The position numbers and the translations under genes are program-made. The notes under the pieces were generated by a model. That model did not search any database, was not told the origin of the DNA, and saw nothing but the letters and a program-made list of their open reading frames with translations. From Bdellovibrio bacteriovorus str. Tiberius (GTDB lineage Bacteria > Bdellovibrionota > Bdellovibrionia > Bdellovibrionales > Bdellovibrionaceae): a stretch of 64,000 nucleotides of DNA. Below are positions 19,287-26,461 of this stretch, in pieces (position 1 is the stretch's first letter; each line of letters starts with the position of its first letter). The stretch lies in contig NC_019567.1 in the NCBI RefSeq assembly GCF_000317895.1, forward strand, positions 2,356,001 through 2,420,000. The letters run 5' to 3'.

Positions 19287-19778
19287 ATGTTTACCAAATC
19301 TTTACTGACTGCTTTCACAGCTCTGTTTGCCACGACCGCCTTGGCCTATCCCAATGTCGGCGACAAAGTATCCTGGACAGGCACGATGAGCACCATCAAT
19401 GGCGAAACCAACGCCGTGAAAATCACTAAAGAAGTCATCGGCCACGACGAAAAAAAGAACATCTGGAAAATCAAAATAGAAGCGGTCGTAGGCACCGACA
19501 AAACCAGTGAAACGATGGAGATCTCTGACCTCTATTCACCAGCAAAATACAAAACCCTGATCGCCGACTGCGAGAAAAACGGTGGCACTCTGGAAAAACT
19601 GAGCGCCCCGGCGGGAACTTATGACACCTGTAAAATGAGCATGACCATGGCCGATGGCACCATGGTCGAACGCTGGTGGGGCGACATCCCGTTTGGCGTC
19701 GTCAGCAAAAACACCCGCGACAGCGGCAAAATGCCGATCTCCAAACCGGATTTAAATTCAATCATCGCGGGATTATAA
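19287..19778 (+). CDS. Small secreted protein, unknown function
   Basis: GGAAGGAGG ends five bases before the ATG at 19287, so this start is preferred over the in-frame ATG at 19272 that overlaps the ribosome site. The 163-residue product has a signal peptide (about 1-20, ending TALA). A beta-rich mature domain holds two Cys (LIADCEKNGG and YDTCKMSMTM) likely to form one disulfide, and a conserved-looking WWGDIPFGVV. It is similar in style to the DUF3617-like neighbour, so a duplicate of distant origin is possible. Function not recognised. Confidence 0.8.
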   Translation: MFTKSLLTAFTALFATTALAYPNVGDKVSWTGTMSTINGETNAVKITKEVIGHDEKKNIWKIKIEAVVGTDKTSETMEISDLYSPAKYKTLIADCEKNGGTLEKLSAPAGTYDTCKMSMTMADGTMVERWWGDIPFGVVSKNTRDSGKMPISKPDLNSIIAGL

Positions 19779-19838
19779 ATGAATGACATCATCCGCCATC
19801 GTAGCGGCGGCGGGCCGTATCAAAGTTTGGAAAAATAG
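19779..19838 (+). pseudogene. N-terminal remnant of a RidA-like gene
   Basis: Starting directly after the stop at 19778, ATG opens a 19-residue frame, MNDIIRHRSGGGPYQSLEK, then TAG. The segment IIRHRSGGGPYQ resembles the opening of RidA-family (YjgF) proteins, which begin with I-I-R-x-x-S-G-x-P-Y/W-E and go on for about 120 residues. Here the frame is lost in AT-rich sequence after the codon for Leu17. I read it as a 5' fragment whose 3' part was deleted. It could be chance, as only about 12 residues are informative. Confidence 0.5.
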
Positions 19839-19868
19839 AATTTAGTTTCAGGATTTAATTTTCAGAAT

Positions 19869-19991
19869 TCAAATTTCAAAAGTCATGATGGTCACACCGG
19901 GCTGATCGGTCCAGAACGCCTGATAGATCCAGTCACCCACCTCCGAAAGCAGTTCCGGATTTTCATATAGATGGCGGATGACCAAGGACAC
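19869..19991 (-). pseudogene. N-terminal remnant of a GNAT-acetyltransferase-like gene
   Basis: On the minus strand a GTG that shares its first base with the cysS TAG stop (19991) opens a 40-residue frame reading VSLVIRHLYENPELLSEVGD, then WIYQAFWTDQPGVTIMTFEI and TGA. This looks like the start of GNAT-family N-acetyltransferases, where a short beta strand and a helix with W-x-Y/H-x-x-W precede the acetyl-CoA fold. The remaining 100 or more residues are missing. The frame faces the RidA-like fragment 30 bases away, so one deletion could have removed both 3' ends. If translated, it would be coupled to cysS. Confidence 0.5.
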
Positions 19992-21439
19992 TATTTCGTC
20001 ACTTCCCAGAAGCTTCCTTCCGGAGTGTCGCTGACAGATATACCCAATGCGGTGATTTTCGCGCGCAATTCATCAGACTTCGCAAAGTCCTTCGCCGCAC
20101 GGGCCTCACCACGTTCTGCCACCAATGTGTCGACAGCGGATCTTTCAAGATTCATTTTCTTCAGCAACATATCATCAAGCTTGATCAGGAACGCGTGAGC
20201 CGGTTCCTGGAACAAACTCATCGTTGAACCCATTTTACGAACGAAGTTATGGAAGGCCAGCGCTTTCCCCTGAATCGCTGGGTTCACTTTCATGCCTCGG
20301 CGAACCTGGGCATTGAACTGGCGAACCACTTCAAACATCGCCGCAAACGCATCCGGTGTTCCGAAGTCATGATTCATGGCTTCTTCCACTTTCTTCCAGG
20401 CGTCCTGCGTGATTTTCGCAAAAGCAGCATCTTCCTGAGTCACTTCCGGAGTCAGATAACTTTCCGCCATGGAAAGCGCCGAATACACGCGCGACAACCC
20501 GCCCACGGCGCGCTCGACGGCTTCATCACCAAAGTCACTCAACGTGCGATAGTGCGCAGACAGAATCATCCATTTGTAGATCTCGGCGTTGTACATCTCC
20601 AGGAATTCTCGCATGGTCACGATGTTCCCCAAAGACTTGGACATCTTCTGTCCACCGAAGTTCAGCATGTTGTTGTGCATCCAGTATTTTACGAATGCTT
20701 TGCCAGTGCAGCCTTCACTTTGCGCGATTTCGTTTTCGTGGTGTGGGAAGATCAAGTCCATACCGCCACCGTGAATGTCAATTTGATCGCCGAAAAGATT
20801 TTTAATCATCGCCGAGCACTCAATGTGCCAGCCCGGACGACCTGGCCCCCAAGGAGACGGCCAGGACACTTCACCCGGCTTTGCCGCTTTCCAAAGGGCA
20901 AAGTCCATTGGGTTGCGTTTCTTTTCATCAACTTCCACTCGCGCACCCGCCAGCAAGTCGTCGGTGTTACGACCACTCAGCTTGCCATAGTCCTTGAAGG
21001 ATTCGATGGAATAAAGAACGTCGCCTTGAGCTTCATAAGCCTTCTTCTGACTGACCAGATTTTCCACCATGGAGCGAATGTCATCCATGTGTTCAGTCAC
21101 TTTTGGATTCATGTCATGCGGGCGCAGGCCCAGCATTGCGAAATCTTTTTTGTATTCTGCGATGTATTTTTCAGACAATTCAGTCGGGGTCATACCCAGC
21201 TCGTTCGCACGATTGATGATCTTGTCATCAACGTCCGTGAAATTCAGAGCGTAGGTTACTTTATAACCAAGATTTTCAAGCCAGTTGCGAACCATGTTAA
21301 AGACCACCGGCCCGCGGAAGTTACCCACGTGCAGGAAGTTATAAACAGTCGGACCGCACACATACATTTTCACCTGTCCCGGTGTCAGTGGTGTGAAATC
21401 TTCAAGCTGCTTGCTTTGCGAATTGTGAATCTTCAACAT
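19991..21439 (-). CDS. cysS: Cysteine--tRNA ligase
   Basis: The 482-residue protein carries the class I signature as HVGN (about 37-40) within MYVCGPTVYNFLHVGNFRGP, the zinc site with Cys and His residues (HIECSAMIKNLFG and HHENEIAQSE) and KMSKSLGN. The C-terminal helical anticodon domain is complete. It charges tRNA-Cys, whose gene is also in this window at 377-450. It lies 11 bases after gltX on the same strand, so the two ligases are co-transcribed. Confidence 0.97.
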   Translation of the reverse strand: MLKIHNSQSKQLEDFTPLTPGQVKMYVCGPTVYNFLHVGNFRGPVVFNMVRNWLENLGYKVTYALNFTDVDDKIINRANELGMTPTELSEKYIAEYKKDFAMLGLRPHDMNPKVTEHMDDIRSMVENLVSQKKAYEAQGDVLYSIESFKDYGKLSGRNTDDLLAGARVEVDEKKRNPMDFALWKAAKPGEVSWPSPWGPGRPGWHIECSAMIKNLFGDQIDIHGGGMDLIFPHHENEIAQSEGCTGKAFVKYWMHNNMLNFGGQKMSKSLGNIVTMREFLEMYNAEIYKWMILSAHYRTLSDFGDEAVERAVGGLSRVYSALSMAESYLTPEVTQEDAAFAKITQDAWKKVEEAMNHDFGTPDAFAAMFEVVRQFNAQVRRGMKVNPAIQGKALAFHNFVRKMGSTMSLFQEPAHAFLIKLDDMLLKKMNLERSAVDTLVAERGEARAAKDFAKSDELRAKITALGISVSDTPEGSFWEVTK

Positions 21440-21450
21440 AGTTTTTAAAC

Positions 21451-22923
21451 CTACACTTTTGCCAGGGCCTGCTCTGCGCGGGCCACCAACGAGGATTTTT
21501 TCATCAAAGGAACCAGAGTCTTCAATTCAGCTCCGTGAGGCTTCCCGATCACCGCCACACGAATTGGCATGAACAGGTGTTTGCCTTTGGAACCCGTCTG
21601 GTTTTTCACTTCGTCCTGCATTTTCAGGAACTCTTCTTCTGTCATGAAATCAGAAGGATGGGCCTGAAGCAGGTTTTTCCAGGAAGTCAGAACCGCTTTG
21701 GTGGATTCCCACTTCATGGTTTCATCCGCTTCCGGCAGGATCACATAAGATTTGTCATTCAATGGGCGATACAGTTCGATCGCATCGGCCAGAATTTCCA
21801 TGTACGGCTTGAACAAATCCAGGGACTTGCTTTGCCACGCAGGATCCGCTGGCAGATCCATGTTTTCACGAGCCAAAAACGGCGCTACCGCCTGCCACAA
21901 CTCTGCATTTGGAAGCGCACGCAAGTGCTGCGCATTCATCCATTTGAATTTCACACGGTCAAAGATCGCGCCGGATGGATTCAAACGGGAAATATCAAAC
22001 ACTTCCAGCATGTCTTTCACCGACAGGATTTCGCGACCCTGAGGATCAGACCAACCCAACAATGCGATGAAGTTCAATACGGCACTTGCCAGGTAACCTT
22101 CGTCTTTCAACTGACCGCAAGCCACGGCACCTTTACGCTTGGAAAGTTTTTGGCGGTCTTCATCCAGAATCAAAGCCATGTGGCCGAACTCCGGCGCCTG
22201 CCAGTTCATCGCCTCATAGATCATAAGCTGTCTTAGAGTGTTTGGCAGATGCTCTTCCGCACGGAAGACATGGGTCATCTTCATCAGATGGTCATCGACC
22301 ACGCAGCAGAAGTTGTAAACCGGCATGCCGTCAGAACGAAGCAGAACAAAGTCCCCCACCATGTCAGATGGGAATTTCACTTCGCCACGAACAAGATCGG
22401 TGAAGATATAATCTTTCACCAGGTTTTTGGTTTTGAAACGAACCACGGCTTTGTCGCCGGTTTTCAGACGTTCCAAAGCCTGATCCAAAGACCAATCCTG
22501 ATACGGAGACTGCAAGTGCGCGAAATTTCCAGCTGCGGCTTTTTGCTTTTCAATTTCCTCTTCGGTCATAAAGCAATAGTACGCTTTGCCTTCTTTCAAA
22601 AGCTGATCAGCGATTTCTTTGTAGATATGCAGGCGCTCACTTTGACGGTAAGGACCGTTGGGGCCCACGTCTTTCAACGTCACCGGATCCACACCCTCGT
22701 CCCATTTCAAACCCAGCCAAACCAGGTCATCAACAACCCCACGCAGGGATTCTTGAGTGGAACGGGCTTCATCCGTGTCTTCGATACGCAGGATGAACTC
22801 ACCGCCATTTTTCTTGGCAAAAAGATAGTTATAAAGCGCGGTTCTTGCGCCACCCACGTGCAGGTAACCCGTTGGGGACGGAGCAAAACGAACACGAACA
22901 TGCGGAGAGATTTTCGAGGACAT
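21451..22923 (-). CDS. gltX: Glutamate--tRNA ligase
   Basis: The 490-residue product starts MSSKISPHVRVRFAPSPTGY with the class I HIGH-like site in GYLHVGGARTALYNY, and has KLSKRKG further on. The length fits the discriminating or non-discriminating GluRS class. I chose the ATG at 22923, preceded by GGAG at a normal spacing, over the in-frame TTG at 22935. A terminator sits just upstream, so the gltX-cysS unit must have its own promoter. No gatCAB genes are in the window, so whether it also makes Glu-tRNA-Gln is open. Confidence 0.97.
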   Translation of the reverse strand: MSSKISPHVRVRFAPSPTGYLHVGGARTALYNYLFAKKNGGEFILRIEDTDEARSTQESLRGVVDDLVWLGLKWDEGVDPVTLKDVGPNGPYRQSERLHIYKEIADQLLKEGKAYYCFMTEEEIEKQKAAAGNFAHLQSPYQDWSLDQALERLKTGDKAVVRFKTKNLVKDYIFTDLVRGEVKFPSDMVGDFVLLRSDGMPVYNFCCVVDDHLMKMTHVFRAEEHLPNTLRQLMIYEAMNWQAPEFGHMALILDEDRQKLSKRKGAVACGQLKDEGYLASAVLNFIALLGWSDPQGREILSVKDMLEVFDISRLNPSGAIFDRVKFKWMNAQHLRALPNAELWQAVAPFLARENMDLPADPAWQSKSLDLFKPYMEILADAIELYRPLNDKSYVILPEADETMKWESTKAVLTSWKNLLQAHPSDFMTEEEFLKMQDEVKNQTGSKGKHLFMPIRVAVIGKPHGAELKTLVPLMKKSSLVARAEQALAKV

Positions 22924-22950
22924 GCGGAACTCCAAAGCTGGGAAAGGCCT

Positions 22951-22988
22951 TAAAAAACAAAAAGGGCCTGGTCATTAAACCAAGCCCC
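22951..22988 (-). terminator. Terminator after carD
   Basis: On the minus strand GGGCTTGGT and ACCAGGCCC form a nine-pair stem with one G-U, followed by TTTTTGTTTTTT. It separates carD from gltX. A second inverted repeat, CCAGCC at 23016-23021 with GGCTGG at 23028-23033, lies between it and the carD stop and has a poor tail. Confidence 0.85.
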
Positions 22989-23043
22989 GAATTTATTATG
23001 TTTTTTGAAAGTCGTCCAGCCTTTCTCGGCTGGTTAAAAAAGC

Positions 23044-23538
23044 CTAACCCGTGATACCGAAGATGGCTTTAACTTCTTCCTCTTTGAACAGCTCTTCCTG
23101 GCTGGTCGCCAAAGTCAGCTCTTTCAAAAGCAGGCTGCGCGCAGAATCAAGCATCTTGCGCTCACCGAAGGAAAGCTCTTTGTCCGCTTTCAAAAGGAAC
23201 AAATCGCGTAAAACTTCAGCAATCTCGAATACGGAACCCGTTTTGATCTTCTCCATGTACTCGCGATAACGGCGATTCCATGTCTGGTTGTCGATCTTGA
23301 TGTCTTTTTCTTTAAGGATTCCAACAACTCGGGATGCTTCGGATTTGGAGATGATAGGACGCAGACCCGCGGACTTCACGTTCGTGGTAGGGATCATGAT
23401 CTTCAGACCCGTGTCCACCAACTGCATGTTGTAGAACGTAGTCTTAGTACCAAGCATCTCTTTGGTTTCAATAGAAACCACTTTAACAACGCCGTATCCA
23501 GGATAAACTGCATTATCACCGACATCAAACGTCTGCAT
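23044..23538 (-). CDS. carD: CarD-family transcription regulator
   Basis: The 164-residue protein starts FDVGDNAVYPGYGVVKVVSI, the Tudor-like RNA polymerase-interacting domain (about 1-65) with the conserved VYPGYGV. The C-terminal helical DNA-binding domain follows (WNRRYREYMEKIKTGSVFEI then AEVLRDL). In mycobacteria and myxobacteria such proteins bind the polymerase beta subunit and stabilise the open complex at rRNA and other promoters. It is monocistronic, between the subtilase terminator and its own. AGG-type spacing before the ATG supports this start. It probably acts as a global regulator. Confidence 0.93.
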   Translation of the reverse strand: MQTFDVGDNAVYPGYGVVKVVSIETKEMLGTKTTFYNMQLVDTGLKIMIPTTNVKSAGLRPIISKSEASRVVGILKEKDIKIDNQTWNRRYREYMEKIKTGSVFEIAEVLRDLFLLKADKELSFGERKMLDSARSLLLKELTLATSQEELFKEEEVKAIFGITG

Positions 23539-23688
23539 TCACGAACCTCCCCAAGGGTAAAGGGACACATCCTTAGGCCTAGACCTTTGGACAGACTTGC
23601 AACCTCGACAGTTCTATCAAATTTGACACGAGTTATCAAACGGGAGCAGCGCATTGGAAATTATTTCAGAGCCCTTTGAAAAGCAAAA

Positions 23689-23714
23689 AAGGCCCGGGGT
23701 CACCCGAGCCTTTT
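23689..23714 (-). terminator. Terminator after the subtilisin-like protease gene
   Basis: On the minus strand AAAAGGCTCGGG and CCCGGGCCTTTT form a strong stem with a short loop, followed by TTTGCTTTT. It sits about 40 bases past the protease stop and upstream of the carD promoter area. Confidence 0.88.
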
Positions 23715-23751
23715 AATAGTATTTTCAATTACTTACAATGCCTAATGTGAC

Positions 23752-25890
23752 CTATTTAGCCGTATAGACTAGAGCATAAGCTTGAGCCCCGTTCTTACCT
23801 TGCGGAACTTTAAAGCCTTTTACAGTCAGCTTGTAAGTACCCGCCGGCAGGCCGGACTTTTCGATCATCTCAAGGTTGTTGATGTGATCGTTCATGCTCA
23901 GGGTCTGACCATTTGGCAAAGTCAGAACCAGATCCAAGTCATTCACCAACGCTTGGGCCGCATTCGCCGAACCCGGCGCATCCGTCCAAACAAGGTTCGC
24001 ATACAGGCTGCCTGGCGCATTCAAAGTAAATTCGTAGGAAACCTCAGCTCCTTGAGCCACACCCTGACGGTTGTCGACGAACTGTGTAGCACCACCCAAG
24101 TTGGCGATGTTAGCCACATCCACGCGACCGTATCCTTCATCAGAGTTCGGACGACGAGTCAGGATCTCTTGACCACGAGCCGCACCGATTTCACCGAACT
24201 GACCTGGGTACATATCAACCGCAGTGTGAAGCATAGTTGCCTTCATCAAAGCAGCCGATGGGTTTTTGATGCCCAATTTTTCAACAAGAACCTGACGAGC
24301 AATCGCCGCAGCACCCGCCGTCAACGGAGTCGCCATGGACGTACCACCAGACCATACATAGTCTTTGTTGTAAGCGCCCCAAAGTGGAGAAGCGTCTTTT
24401 TCCTGAGAGAACACACTCAGGATATTAGTCCCCGGAGCCACGATATCAGGCTTCGTACGACCATCTGTCGTTGGACCACGGGACGAGAACATCGCCAAAC
24501 CGTTGCCATTGTCAGAAATGTAAGAGCTGTAGATTGGTTCAGCCGGCCACTCGTCTTTTGCAGAACGAAGTTTGTTAATTGGAACCTGAATACCACCGGA
24601 TTTGGTGACGTTTTCAGAAGCGCCCACAGTCAAAACGTTCTTCGCTGTGCCCGGAGAAGCCATGGAGTTGGAATCAATACGGCCGTCTTTGTTTTTGTCG
24701 GTACCGCTGTTACCAGCCGCAAACAGAATCAACATGTCCGGATTCGCGTAAGACCATTCGTCCACTTGAACTGCGAAGTTATCATAAGCACCGAAGGTAC
24801 GAGCACCACCCCAAGAGTTGGTATGAATGCGGGCGCCATCAGCGAACGCTTTTTCAAACAAATCCCCTAGTTTGGATGGAACACTCAAGTTCTTCATCAT
24901 CGGGGACCACATGCCTTCAGCGACCATGTTAGCTTCATAAGCGCCGCCTTTCAGCAAGCCTTTGGAAGCAGTACCACGACCCATCACAGATCCGGCAACG
25001 TGAGTGCCGTGACCCATTGGATCAGACCATGATTTAGACCACAAACCGAACGGATAACCAGAGATCACGCCCCCTGCGAAATCCTGGTGGATCGCGCCGG
25101 TGTTACCGGAATCAAGACCTGTATCCGCCATGGAAACAGTCTGACCTTTACCTGCATAACCCAAAGCCCAAGCTGCATCGAAATTCATCAAACGAGTGCC
25201 GGACTCATCACCCGTCAGGTCTGAATAATCACCCGCTGCAGTTGCAGAAACCTGATCTGCCAGGTCTTCATCCATCGCGAAGTGCAAGGATTCAATCACT
25301 GGAGCCGGTTGAACGTGCTCAACACCCGTCAAAGCAGCCACCGCCGGAACAAGCCCGCGAGGAATCAAAGCAGTGATGTGCTTTCCATCAACAACTTGAA
25401 CCGCTACTTTAACATCCATTTTTTCAATTTTAGAGGCGATCACTTCCACTTCATGGGATTTGAAAGTGTTCACAAGAACTGCAACCATGTTGTCTTTAGT
25501 AAAGACGCTGGCTGGAGCAAAAGAAGTGCTCACTTTATATTGAGCGGAGTATTTCACCACGGCCTGAACACCAGGGTGAGTCGTTTTGAAAGTCACAAGA
25601 TCAGAGTAGATCCCGCGAACAACCAAAGCATCATCAGGAAGATAGCCGAACACTTCAAACTGAGCTGCCTTCAGGGCTGCTTTGTCTTTTTCAGTCACCG
25701 CTTTTTTGAACTGAACGATGTATTCAGTTTCTTTGGCTTCCATCATCCAGGAAGCAGCGTAGTTGCTGGTAAGTTTGTTGGTGTCGATAGCGCCCGCATT
25801 GAATTTCAATACCGTGCCTGCTTGTGCTGCGCAGACAGAAAGAACTGCCGCGACCGTAGAGACCGTGATGCCCTTCACAAGATGATTCAT
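23752..25890 (-). CDS. Secreted subtilisin-like (S8) serine protease
   Basis: The 712-residue precursor has a signal peptide (1-24, ending CAAQA) and a propeptide-like region to about 235. The S8 domain shows Asp256 (MADTGLD), His294 (MGHGTHVAG), the oxyanion Asn394 (AAGNSG) and Ser518 (SGGTSMATP). A C-terminal beta-sandwich of about 110 residues (TQFVDNRQGVAQGAEVSYEF) resembles the pre-peptidase-type or proprotein-convertase-like domain often found after S8 domains. It is monocistronic with a strong terminator. In a predator it could digest prey or host proteins, but this is inference from the secreted protease class. Confidence 0.93.
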   Translation of the reverse strand: MNHLVKGITVSTVAAVLSVCAAQAGTVLKFNAGAIDTNKLTSNYAASWMMEAKETEYIVQFKKAVTEKDKAALKAAQFEVFGYLPDDALVVRGIYSDLVTFKTTHPGVQAVVKYSAQYKVSTSFAPASVFTKDNMVAVLVNTFKSHEVEVIASKIEKMDVKVAVQVVDGKHITALIPRGLVPAVAALTGVEHVQPAPVIESLHFAMDEDLADQVSATAAGDYSDLTGDESGTRLMNFDAAWALGYAGKGQTVSMADTGLDSGNTGAIHQDFAGGVISGYPFGLWSKSWSDPMGHGTHVAGSVMGRGTASKGLLKGGAYEANMVAEGMWSPMMKNLSVPSKLGDLFEKAFADGARIHTNSWGGARTFGAYDNFAVQVDEWSYANPDMLILFAAGNSGTDKNKDGRIDSNSMASPGTAKNVLTVGASENVTKSGGIQVPINKLRSAKDEWPAEPIYSSYISDNGNGLAMFSSRGPTTDGRTKPDIVAPGTNILSVFSQEKDASPLWGAYNKDYVWSGGTSMATPLTAGAAAIARQVLVEKLGIKNPSAALMKATMLHTAVDMYPGQFGEIGAARGQEILTRRPNSDEGYGRVDVANIANLGGATQFVDNRQGVAQGAEVSYEFTLNAPGSLYANLVWTDAPGSANAAQALVNDLDLVLTLPNGQTLSMNDHINNLEMIEKSGLPAGTYKLTVKGFKVPQGKNGAQAYALVYTAK

Positions 25891-25975
25891 AATACCCCCT
25901 CTGAGTACAAAATCAGATCACGACCGAAGTCCAGTCGCAAGGGGTACTTAGTATATTGATGCGCTGAGTGATTTT

Positions 25976-26380
25976 TTAAAGCTGATGAGCCATCACTGCC
26001 AGAGAAAGATTCCCTGCCGTGCGACCTTTGGAATTCATGCCAAATTCCATCTCTTGATTGTCAGGAGCAAAAATCTGAGCGCGTTCCGCGAGTTTCTTTT
26101 GCCCACGCACACGTTTTGTCACGGTCACATCCATATAAAGACCGTCTTTTTTATTCACTTGGGATTTGCGAGCAAACACTTCCACCAGTGTTTCGCTTTG
26201 TCCATCGTCAGAGATTTCACTGACGAAGCTTTTCTTGCCGGATTTTGCAACCGTATTGATAGAAATAGGAGAAGCCCCCTTCAAACCGACGCGCATATTC
26301 ACCTTGTAAGAAGGTGCCGCCGCCAATGACTGAAGAGAGAATAAAACTGTTGCCGTAACTACGCTGAAGATCAATTTCAT
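25976..26380 (-). CDS. Small secreted protein, unknown function
   Basis: The 134-residue product has a signal peptide (1-20, ending SLAAA) and a mature domain of alternating basic and hydrophobic residues without Cys: SYKVNMRVGLKGASPISINT, then KKSFVSEISDDGQSETLVEV. The pattern suggests a small beta-barrel or sandwich in the periplasm. It lies between the S8 protease gene (with 85 bases of gap) and the RCC1-type lipoprotein gene, all on the minus strand, without clear operon evidence. I recognise no family. Confidence 0.72.
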   Translation of the reverse strand: MKLIFSVVTATVLFSLQSLAAAPSYKVNMRVGLKGASPISINTVAKSGKKSFVSEISDDGQSETLVEVFARKSQVNKKDGLYMDVTVTKRVRGQKKLAERAQIFAPDNQEMEFGMNSKGRTAGNLSLAVMAHQL

Positions 26381-26461
26381 AAGAGCACATCCTTGTGATC
26401 TAAGAAAAGGATGACAAACAAAATTCGCGGATGCAACAGCAAAATGTTCCGCTATTTTTTC

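Noticed and set aside
20249-21448. 399-codon open frame opposite cysS
   Set aside because: It mirrors the full cysS gene and has the composition expected of an antisense frame in this codon usage.
23782-24870. 362-codon open frame opposite the subtilisin-like gene
   Set aside because: The sense strand has all S8 catalytic motifs; the antisense product has no signal peptide or family motif.
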